From positions 3,751,401-3,815,400 of the forward strand of contig OX359198.1 of assembly GCA_947172415.1 (NCBI GenBank): a stretch of 64,000 nucleotides of DNA. The letters are read 5' to 3'. Of the stretch, positions 54,101 through 64,000 are shown piece by piece (position 1 is the stretch's first letter; the number at the start of each line of letters is the position of its first letter). The notes under the pieces were generated by a model, which saw only the letters and a program-made list of their open reading frames with translations, was not told where the DNA came from and ran no database searches. Source of the stretch: Chondrosia reniformis (taxonomy: Eukaryota > Porifera > Demospongiae > Chondrillida > Chondrillidae). The position numbers and the translations under genes were made by a program.

Positions 54101-57100
54101 ATGTTCTAGTTTTATATACTAGTTGTATGTATTAGTTGAATTGACTAGTTGTATGAACTAGTAGCAAGAACTAGTTGTATATACCAGTAGCCTGTATTCG
54201 TTGTATGTACTTGTTGTATGTACTAGTTGTAAGTACTAGTTGTATATACTAGTTGTAGGTACTAGATGTATTTACCCATTAGTAATTGTATGTACTAGTT
54301 TTATGTACTAATTTTATGTACAAGTTGTATGTTTTAGTACTAGTTATATTTACTTGTTGTAGGCACTAGATGTATCTGCTAGTTGTAAGTACTAGTTGAA
54401 TGTTCTAGTTACTAATTGTATGGTTTAATTGTATGTACTAGTTGTGTGTAATAGTTTTATGTACTAGTTCTATGAACTAGTTGTATGTACAAATACTGGT
54501 TATAATCATTAGTTGTAGGGTAGTTGCATTGTCTAGTTGTATATATTAATTGTATGTACTTGTTGTATATACTAGTTGTAAGAACTAGTTGTATGTGCTA
54601 TTTGTCTGTGCTGGTTGTATGTTTTAGTTGTATGTACTAGTTGTATGTCCTAGTTGAATGTACTAGTTTTATGTCCAAGTTGTATGTTTAAGTACTAGTT
54701 ATATTTAATAGTTCAAGGAACTAGTTGTATGTACTAGTTTTAAGTACCAGTTGAATGTTCTATTTACCAGTTGTATGGTTTAGTTTGGTGTACAAGTTGT
54801 ATGTACTAGTTCTATACACTACTTCTAAGTTAATGAACTAGCTGTGTGTTATAGTTGTATGTACTATTTCTATATACTACCTCTAAGTGTATGTACTAGT
54901 TATATTTATTAGTTGGATGTACCGGTTATATGTACTAGTTATGTGTACTAGTTGTATTTACTAGTTGGTTGTACTGGTTGTATGTATTAGTTTTATGGTC
55001 TAGTTGTGTGTTCTAGTTGTATGTACTAGTTGTATGTACGATATAGTTGTATGTACTAGTTGTATGTACTAGTACTAGTTATATTTACTAGTTGTAGGTA
55101 CCAGTTGCATGTATTAGTTGTATGTACTAGTTGTATTTACTAGTTGGTTGTACTGGTTGTATGTACTAGTTCTATGGTCTAGATGTGTGTACTAATTGTA
55201 TGTACTAGTTGTATGTACTATATAGTTTTAGGTACTAGTTGTATGTACTATATAGTTTTAGGTACTAGTTGTATGTACTACTTCTAGTTATATTTCCTAG
55301 TTGTTGGTACAAGTTGTATGTACTTGCTGTATGTAGTATTTGTATTCACTAATTGTTTGTACTGCTTGTATGTACTAGTTTTATTGTCTAGTTGTTTGTA
55401 CTAGTAGTATGTACTAGTATTAGTTATATGTGCTAGTTGTAGGTTCTAGTTGTATATACTAGTTGCATGTACTAGTACCAGTTCTATTTACTAGGTACCA
55501 GTTGTGTGTACTAGTGGTATGTACTATAAGTATTTACTAATTGTTAGTACTGATTGTTTGAACTAGTTGTATGTACTAGCTGTGTGTTATAGTTGTATGT
55601 ACTAGTTGCATGAACTAGTTGTATATAATATTTGCATGTACTAGTTATGTGTACTAGTTGTATGTAGTAGCTGTGTGTTATAGTTGTATATACTAGTTGC
55701 ATGAACTAGTTTTATATACTATTTGCATGTACTAGTTATGTGTACTAGTTGTATGTACTATCTGTGTGTTATAGTTGTATGTATATACTAGTTCTATACA
55801 CTACTTCTAAGTGTATGTACTAGCTGTGTGTTATAGTTGTATGTACTTTTTCTATATACTACCTCTAAGTGTATGTACTAGTTTTATTTACTAGTTGTAT
55901 ATAACGGTTATATGTACTAGTTATATGTACTTGTTCTATGTACTAGTTGTGGGTATTAGTCATATGTTCTAGTTGTATGTACATATACTAGATATGTTCA
56001 CTAGTTGTATGTACTGGTTGTATATACTAGTTGCATGTACTAATTGTATGTTCTACTTAGTAGTTGTCTGGTCTAGTTGTATAGAGTAATTGTATGTACT
56101 AGTTGTATGTACCAGTTGTATGTTCTGTGACTGGTTATATACAGTAGTTGTATATAGGTAGTTTTATATACTATTGACTAGTTGTATGGTCTAGTTGTAT
56201 TTATTAGTTGTTTGTTCTAGTAGTATGTACTAGGTGTATGTACTATATTTTATTATGTTATATTTATTAGCTAAAGATACTTGATGAATGCACTAGTTAT
56301 GTGCACTAGTTGCTAGTTGTATGTTCTAGTTGAATTTCTAGTAATATGTACTCGTTGTATGTACTAGTTGTATACTAGTTACTAGTTGTATGTACTAGTA
56401 CTAGTTATATTTATTACCTGTATGTACTAGTTGTGGGTACTAGAAGTATGTACTAGTAGCATGTACTAGTTGTATGTAGTAGTTGTATGCACTAGTTAAT
56501 GTATTAGTTGTATGTACTAGTTACTAGTTGTATGTACTAGCTGTATATACTTTTACCCAGTTGTATGTACTTATTGTAAGTAGCAGTTGTTCTTACGAGT
56601 TACCAGTTGCATGGTCTAGTTGTATGTACTATTTGTACATGCTAGATGTATTTACTAGTGCTATGTTCTAGTAGTGTGTACTAGTTGTATATACTAGTTG
56701 TATATACTACATGTATGTACTCGTTACTAGTAAATGCACTAGATGTATGTACTAGATGTATAGTTGTATGGACTAATACTAGTTATATTTACTAGTTGAA
56801 GTTACTAGTTGTATGGACTAGTTGCATGTACTCATTGCTAGTTGTATGTACTAGCTGTATGTACTATTTGAATGAACCGGTACTAGTTATATTTACTAGT
56901 TGAAGGTACTACTTTTATGTACTAGTTCAATGTAATGGTTGTATGTACTCATTGTACGTACTAGTTGTAAGTACTAATTGTATCTACTACTTATGTACTA
57001 GTTATATGAACTAGGTGTAAGTACTAGTTGTAGGGACAAGCTATTTACTAGTTGCATGTTCTAGTTGTCTGAACTAGTTGTATGTACTTTATTTATGAGT

Positions 57101-60100
57101 TTTAAGAACTCTTTGTAGGTACTAGTTGTATGTAGTAGTATAAGCTATATTTAGTAATTGTAGGAACTCCTTGTATATATTAGTTATATGTATTAGTTTT
57201 ATGTTCTAGTTACTGGTTGTATGTACTAGTTCTTTATTCTGGTTGTATGTACTAGTTGTAAGTACTAGTTGTATGTACTAGTTGTGTGTACTAGTTGAAT
57301 ACACTAGTTGAATACACTATTTGTATGTACTACTTGTTTACTTGTTGTATGTACTAGTTGTATGTACTAGTTGTATGAAGTAGTTTTATGTACTAGTTGT
57401 CGTACTAGTTGTTTGTACTAGTTGTATGTATTAGTTTTATGCTCGTTGTAGATTCTAGTTGCATATACTAGTTGTATGTACTAGTTACTAGCTGTATGGT
57501 CTAGTTTTATTTACTAGTTGAAAGTATTAATTGTATGGACTAGTTGTTAGTACTCGTTGTATGTAATAGTGCTAGTTATATTTACTAGTTGAAGGTACTA
57601 GTTGTATGTACTAGTTGAATGTAATAGTTGTATGTACTTATTGTATGTACTAGCTGTATTATACTAGTTGTATGTACTACTTATGTCCTAGTTATATGTA
57701 CTAGTGGTATGTACTAGTTGTAGGTACAAGTTGTATGTACCCGTTGTATATACTAGTACTAGTTATGTGTCCTATTTGTAAGTACTAGTTGTATATACTA
57801 TGTGCAGTAGTTATATGTACAAGTAGTATATCCTAGTTTTAGGTACTCATTGTATATATACTTGTTCTTTGTACTAGTTGTATGTACTAGTTGAATGAGC
57901 TAGGTGTATGTACTATTTGCATGTACTAGCTATATGTACCTAGTTGTATGTACTTGCTGTGTGTAATAGTTGTATGTACTAGTTCTATGTACTACTTATA
58001 TGTGTATGTACTAGTTACATGTACTAGTTGTATGTACCGCTTTTATGTACTAGTTTACTTACTTGGTGTATGTCTCAGTTGTATGTATTAGTTGTATGTA
58101 CTAGTACTAGTTATATTGACTATTTGAAGGTACTTGTTGTATGTACTAGTCGTGTGTACTAGCAGCAGGTACTAGTGTTATGAAGAAGTTGAATGTACTA
58201 GTTGTATGTTTTAGCTGTATGTACAAGTTGTATGTGCTAGTTGTATGTATTAGTTGTGTGTACTCGTTAGCAGTTGTATGTACTGGTTGTATGTACTAGG
58301 TGCATGTACCAGTTGTATGTACTATGACTGGTCATTATATATTAATTGTAAGTAATAGTTGTATGAACTAGTTGTAAGTACTAGTACTAGTTATATGTGC
58401 TAGTTGTAGGTACTACTTGTACATACTAGTTGTATGTACAGGCGCATATTTGTATGGTCTAGTTGTATTTACCATCTGTATGTTTTAATTGTGTGTACTA
58501 GTTACCAGTTCTTTGTACTGGTTGTATGTACTAGTTGTATCTACCAGTTCTGTGTACTTTGACTGGCAATATATACTAATTGTAGGTAATAGTTGTATGG
58601 TCTAATTGTATTTACTAGTTGTATGTTCTTGTAGTGTCTACTAGTTGTATGCACTAGTTTTATGTACTAGTTGCATGTACACATTACTAGTTATATGTAC
58701 TAGTTGTATATACTAGTTGAATGCCCTAGTACTAGTTGTATTTACTAGTCGTAGTTAGTTATTTGTATGTGCTCATTAAATATACTTGTTGTATTTATAT
58801 ACTAGTTGTATTTATTAGTTGTATGTACTAGTTTTATGTACAAGTGGTAGTACTAGTTATATGTACAAGTAGTGTGACCTAGTTATATGTACTCGTTGTA
58901 TATACTAGTTCTTTGTACTTGTTGTATGTACTAGTTGTAAGAACTGGTGTATGTACTATTTGTATGTATATACTATTATTATGTACTAGTTGTATGTACT
59001 AGTCCTAGTTATATTTAGTAGGTGTAGGAACTAGTTGTTTGTACTAGTTGTATGTACTAGTTGAATGTACTAGTTACTAGTTGTATAGTTTAGTACTATT
59101 TACTAGTTGTATGTACTATATATTAGTATGTACTAGTTATATGTTCTATTTGTATGTTCTAGTTGTATGCACTAGTCATTGGTTGTATGTACTTGTTGTA
59201 TATACTAGTTTTATGCACCTGTACTAGTTATATTTACTATTTGTAGGTTCTAGTTGTGTGTAGTAGTTGTATTTAGTAGTTTCATGTGCAAGTTTTATGT
59301 GTTAGTTGTAAGTATCGACTAGTTGGATGTACTAGTTGTGTGTAATAGGTATATGTCCAAGTTATTGTACTAGTTTAATGTAGTAGTTGTATGTATTATT
59401 TGCATGTACTAGTTATATGAACTAGTTGTATGTACTAGCTGTGTGTAATAGTTGTATGTGCTAGTTCTATGTACTACTTCTATGCGTATGTCCTTGTTAT
59501 ATATACTTGTTGTATGAACCGGTTATATGTACTAGTCAAATGTATTTGTTCTAGGTTCTAGTTGTGTGTGCTAGTCATATGTACTAGGTGCATGTACATA
59601 TACTAGTTATATTCACTAGTTTTAGGTACTAGTTGTATATACTCGTTGTATATACAATTTCTATGTACTAGTTAGTAGTTGTATTGTTTAGTTGTATAGA
59701 ATTATTGTATGTACTATTTGTATAAACTAGTTGTAAAAACTTGTTGTATGTACTATTTGTATGTACTAGCTGTATGTATTAGTTGTACATACTTTTTGTA
59801 TATACTAGTTGTATGTACGAGTTGTATGTCTCAGTTGTATGTATTAGTTGTATGTACTAGTATAATTAATATTTACTAGTTGTATCTACTAGTTGTATAC
59901 ACTAATTGTATGTACTAGTACTAGTTATATTTACGAGTTGTAGAAACTAGTTGTATGTACTAGGTGTGTGTACTAGATGTATGTTCTAGTTACTAGTTTT
60001 ATATACTGGTTGTATGTACTAGTTGTATGTACTGTTAGCATGTACTAGTTGTATGTATTAGTTGTATGTACTAGTTGTACGTATCAGTTACAAGTTGTAT

Positions 60101-60480
60101 CTACAAGTTGAATATACTAGTTGTATGTATTAGTTGTATGTACTCATTACCAGTTGTATGTACAGGTTGTAAGTACTAGTTGTATGTTCCAGTTGTGTGT
60201 ACTATGACTGGGTAGATATAGTAGTTGTATATACTAGTTGTCTGTATTAATTTTAAGTACTAGTACTAGTTATATTTACTAGTTACAGGTACCAGTTGTA
60301 TGTACTCATTACTAGTTGTATGTACTAGTTGTATATACTAGTTTTATGCAATAGTACTAGTTATATTTACCAGTCGTAATTACTTGTTGGATGTATTGGT
60401 GTATGTTGTAGTTGTATATATTAGATGTATGGACTATATAGTTGTATGTATTTATTGAATGAACTAGTTGTATTTATATA
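51123..60480 (+). repeat. long 13-bp satellite array, two orientation switches
   Basis: TTGTATGTACTAG units to about 51210, CTAGTACATACAA from about 51211 to 51931, then TTGTATGTACTAG for more than 8 kb. Local higher-order duplications are visible, for example a roughly 95-bp repeat (AGCTGTGTGTTATAGTTG) at 55580-55770 and a 38-bp repeat (GTACTATATAGTTTTAG) at 55220-55270. No gene is seen. Confidence 0.92.
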
Positions 60481-60489
60481 CTGTATATG

Positions 60490-61955
60490 TTGTGGGAATT
60501 GGAGTCTGTTGTTCCGAGCTGACAAGAGGATAGGTATTGTCCAGTTCAACCCCCGACAGAGCAGGGTGCTTAGCCCTTCATGTGGCATCCTGTGGCTAAA
60601 TCAGCCTCCCTGTCAGCATGGGCTAACCCCCTGTCTGGCAGTTTCACTGGGTTACGTTGCGCCATGAGAATGACAATTTTCAAGACAGGCTGTGGCCTAG
60701 GTGCACCGGTGGTGAAGAAAACCCTGGGTCAACCAGAATAGGTGATTCCACTGGTGCCTCACAGGTAGATGTACCTGAATGTAATAGTCTATCTTCGGTC
60801 CCCGTGACGGGCCAACCAGCCCTCTGACCGAGGAAATGGTTAGGGCACTAATTGATTGCTATGAGCGATCTGAACCCAAAAGAGGGGGCTATCAGAAGCG
60901 TTTAGAGCGGAAATGGCTGAGCAAATACCCACATTTGCCTCAGACCAGTCAAACCCTTACCTTCTAAGCCAAAAGGAACTTGGTAGGAGACGGAGTACTG
61001 CAAGTAACGGGTAGCCGAGATTTAGATTTGGTTAATGATTAACCGCAAGGTGCCTCTAGAAGGAGAAGGATCCAAGGGGTGATCTGGAACCTTCAGAGGG
61101 ATAATATCCTCATGGAGCTCTACCGAGAAAGTAACCCCATGGAAAAAGGGTTTGTCGGGCGGTTGTACCAGGCTGGGAATGCTGCAATGCCAGACCATAA
61201 CACCACAAAGGTAGTGCTAACTACAAGACTTAGTAGAATTCCGAAGAGGACAAGGTCTCTCGAGACTAAACCTTGTGGAACCTGACTCTTGTGGTGTAGC
61301 CACCCTAACTGGGACTGTGGAGGAAGGTGTGGGAGCACAGGGACAGGAGGAGCTTCACCAAGTTCAGGCTGGGACTGAACAAATGTTCAACTGTCTGCAG
61401 TCCCTGTTGAAACTCCCACACATGATCATCCCACTCCCAGGACAAGTGGCAATGATCATCTGATGCAATTTTTAGGAAAAGCAAAAGATGCCTGTCTCCG
61501 AAAGAAACCTGGAGATTTCTCTTGTAGAAAACCCTGTGGGGCGGTGCGGTTCAACCATGTTGATACGGCACGGCTTCAGGAGGCCAATGATTGGGTGGAG
61601 AAAGAGTGGTAGGAGGGCCCTAGGTCGGCCTGGCACCTGAACTGCCTGGTCTACTCTGTTGCTATGGCTGTGAGGGGAAAAACAACCTACGAATCGCAGC
61701 CATGCAACCAGGGAAGGAAATCAGACAATCAGAAGGGAAGTAAGAGACAGGAAGGTCACATAAGTGACAGGAAGGCCAAGGGCCTTAGGTTTAGAAGACT
61801 GCTTGCCTGGTTGGATGTGGAAATAGCCCGTTAACAGAAAAATAATCCTATGACCAAGTGCCAGAAAGTACTCGGAAGAAAGCTTAGGAGGGAGTTCCAT
61901 TCATTAAATCTGAATGTGCTGATCAGAGCTCGGGAAGAGACACTGGGGAAACTCA
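60490..61955 (+). other. 5' region of the R2-like LINE, no clear ORF
   Basis: About 1.45 kb with a higher GC content than its surroundings. Short frames at 60425-60667, 61079-61285 and 61275-61463 show no recognisable domain; R2-group elements normally carry zinc fingers here, and I do not see them clearly. Probably decayed 5' UTR and N-terminal coding sequence. Confidence 0.5.
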
Positions 61956-61959
61956 GGGT

Positions 61960-64000
61960 CTAGACCCTACAAGAGCGAAGATCGGCTGAACGCAGGAAAT
62001 TCCAAGAACAAAACCACCTTTGGAATACCCAAAGGAAGTTCTGGATGAATGACAATATTCCAACCTCCAATGAAGCTCCCTCAATTGAGGTAGTAACAGA
62101 CTTTTGGACTAAGATTGTAGGTACTGTTGGTAAGGTCAACAAAGACGACCCTGGGGTGAAAGAATGGCTAAAGGAAACCAACAAGAGGGTGGGTAGAACC
62201 TCCTCTGAAGGTCCCGATAGCATTGATGAGACCAAACTGAGGAAACCCTTCAAAAAGGAAAAAACCTGGTCAGCCCCTGGGCCAATGGCATCTGCACGTT
62301 TTGGTGGGAAGCACTCCCCTCTGCCCAGTCTGCCTTGGCAGATGTACTACGCAGGGTGGTGAGCGGAGATCTGTCAGTCCCAGACTGGCTTGCAAGGGGT
62401 CGCACTCTACTCATCCCCATAAAGGGTGACCCGAAAAGTGCGGCCAACTACCAACCTATTGTGTGTCTCAACACAATGTACAAGGCTGTCACAGCATACA
62501 TTGCATCAGAATTACTCACTTACACCTACACTAATGATCTTTTGCCTATGGCCCAACAATCTATGAGGAAAGGGAGGTGGGGCTGTGTGGACTGTCTACT
62601 CCTGGATCAATCAATCGGTCTAGATGCCAAAATTATGGGCAAGCCACATAGTGTGGCATGGATCGATTATGAGAAGGCATATGACAGAGTCCCTCATAAG
62701 TGGGTGGTGAAGGTGCTAAAAACCATCAAGTGCCCAGGTTGAATCCAGAGGTCTATAGAGCTCTTCTCCAAACACTGGGCTACTGTGCTTGCGTTTAGGA
62801 CTGCGGGGAAGGTGGTTAGGAGCACCCCTTTTAAATATAACAGGGGACTCTTCCAAGGGGAATCCTTATTGCCACTCCTCTTTTGTCTGGCCATATAGCT
62901 CCCATATCCCAAGTTCTTGACAGAACCAATGGATATACCCTCTGGCATAATGGGGAAAGGAACACCATGTCACACTTGTTGTACATGGATGACCTTAAGA
63001 TATATGTTGGAGGACCTGATAAACTCAGGAAAGCCATGGTATATGTGGAGAAAACCTCAAATACCATTGGCATAAGGTTTGGAGTGAGAAAGTGTGGAAC
63101 AGCTCACATGCAAAAGGGGAAACTTCTGGCTGGCTCAGATAACCCTGAACGCAGTGAAGAATCCATAAGGAGCCTTGAAAAAGGTGCTTCTTATAAGTAC
63201 CTAGGGCTAGAACAACTGTTTGAGGTAGATGATAGCAAGGTCAAAGCTTGCTTGATCAACGAATTGCGGAGGAGACTCCACAAAGTGTGGAGCTCTCACC
63301 TCAATGGTAAGAATGCTGCAGAAGCCTCTAACACGTTGTGTGCCTCTCTATTGAGATACTCTTACCCAGTTTTGAGGTGGACTCAAAGTGAACTTCCAAA
63401 ACAGGACCGAATGGAGAGAAAGATCATGAGAAAGTACCAGTGTCATCACTATAACTCTGCCATTGAGAGAGTGAACTTGCCTCACTCCCAAGGTGGTAGA
63501 GGGCTCTGTAGTTTTCCTTTGGATCACGACAGGGCTGTTGTGAATCTGGCAAGATACCTCCATACTGCCAATGGTCAACTCACAGCTGTTGTGGTTAAAT
63601 ACCAAAAGTGGCTGGAGTGCTCAAAGCAGAGGAGGACTGTCTTGAAAGAAGCCAGATTGAGACTGGGAAGCCACGGAATAGAACTAGAACCGGAAATGTG
63701 GCTGAAGACAGATCCCTCACAAAATAGTGTAAGAGAATGGAGGAGAGTGGCATGTGAGCTCAGGGAGGCTCAGACGGAAAGGTTAAAAAATAACCTAGCC
63801 GAAAGGTCTCACCGGGGCTCATACCACAGACAAGTCACAAATAGGGAGTCTTATGTGTGGCTTTCTGAGGGGAGACTCAGACCTCAAACTGAGGCTCTGA
63901 TTCTCGCAGCCCGAGATGATGTGCTGCACACTAGCTGGTACCAAAATAGGATTCTGAGGTATTCTAGCCTCCTAATGTGTACAGAATGTGGCAAGGCTAT
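61960..64000 (+). pseudogene. RT-containing ORF of the R2-like LINE
   Basis: 62045-62362 gives the pre-RT region (IEVVTDFWTKIVGTVGKVN, VKEWLKETNKRVG). After a frameshift near 62300, 62335-62742 has VVSGDLSVPDWLARGRTLLI, SAANYQPIVCLNTMYK (motif 1), GRWGCVDCLLLDQSIGLDAK and VAWIDYEKAYDRVPHKWVV (motif A), then stop. Further frames carry LFQGESLLPLLFCLA (motif B, about 62850) and LLYMDDLKIY (catalytic YMDD, about 62975), here with both aspartates, then SYVWLSEGRLRPQ and LLMCTECGK at the window end. Dead by frameshifts, but the catalytic motif is unmutated, unlike the other copy. Confidence 0.85.

Larger units (their letters stand above)
60481..64000 (+). mobile_element. R2/NeSL-like LINE, 5' part, runs off the window
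   Basis: Plus-strand copy with a long GC-richer 5' region (about 60490-61950) absent from the other copies, then RT and downstream sequence to the window end inside the zinc-knuckle region (LLMC.ECGKA). Numerous stops and frameshifts. Compared with 13636-16012 it adds the 5' half of the element. Sequence after 62425 parallels that copy closely. Confidence 0.85.

Overview
The window looks like repeat-dominated, AT-rich chromatin of a metazoan, probably a marine invertebrate. That guess rests on the mix of mobile elements (CR1/L2-like, RTE-like and R2/NeSL-like LINEs, a Penelope-like element, a Helitron with an OTU domain, a Ginger-like integrase transposon) and on spliced, intron-bearing reading frames; no species can be named. 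No bacterial operon, rRNA, tRNA or CRISPR was seen. Almost every recognisable coding region belongs to a transposon and is broken by frameshifts or stops.

Background: roughly 24 kb of the window is one degenerate satellite with a 13-bp unit, TTGTATGTACTAG on one strand and CTAGTACATACAA on the other, centred on the palindrome ACTAGT. Arrays lie at about 1-1494, 4863-6102, 6558-6931, 7335-10285, 13412-13635, 16013-17618, 18928-19284, 19456-21290, 22456-23091, 47741-50822 and 51123-60480. Orientation flips several times, and long stretches recur as higher-order repeats: the flip near 17397 recurs near 48392 and 51931.

Insertions left of 23 kb: a CR1/L2-like LINE (1495-4862, minus) split by a 411-bp non-autonomous element; R2-like LINE pieces (6103-6557, 13636-16012); a second copy of the small element (6932-7334); a CR1-group LINE with its RT core deleted (10286-13411, plus); an unidentified 1.3-kb block (17620-18927); and a Penelope-like fragment between inverted arms (21312-22455).

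The main discovery is 23092-47740. The satellite stops at 23091 and resumes at 47741. The two flanks join to rebuild a satellite sequence found unoccupied near 51.21 kb (and 16.31 kb). The intervening 24.6 kb starts and ends with the same termini as the 411-bp elements: a 63-bp palindromic hairpin at one end and a GGCTG/CAGCC hairpin followed by CTAAAAA at the other. It therefore looks like one giant Helitron2/Helentron-type element. On the minus strand it carries an N-terminal protein with a 2A ribosome-skipping motif and 23-residue repeats, a DUF6570-like Cys domain, a HUH Rep, a PIF1 helicase and an OTU protease, all decayed. It also holds exon-like plus-strand segments (33.1-34.6 kb; 35.57-38.90 kb), a twin-primed RTE-like LINE with an 11-bp target duplication (35958-38050), a complete 3.7-kb Ginger-like transposon with TATA duplication and integrase, CXC, Ulp1 and PHD domains (39815-43498), 45-bp repeat arrays, a fold-back repeat (45817-46618) and a possible hammerhead-ribozyme remnant (46792-46920).

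The right end (51123-64000) is satellite followed by the 5' and RT portion of another R2-like LINE that runs off the window.
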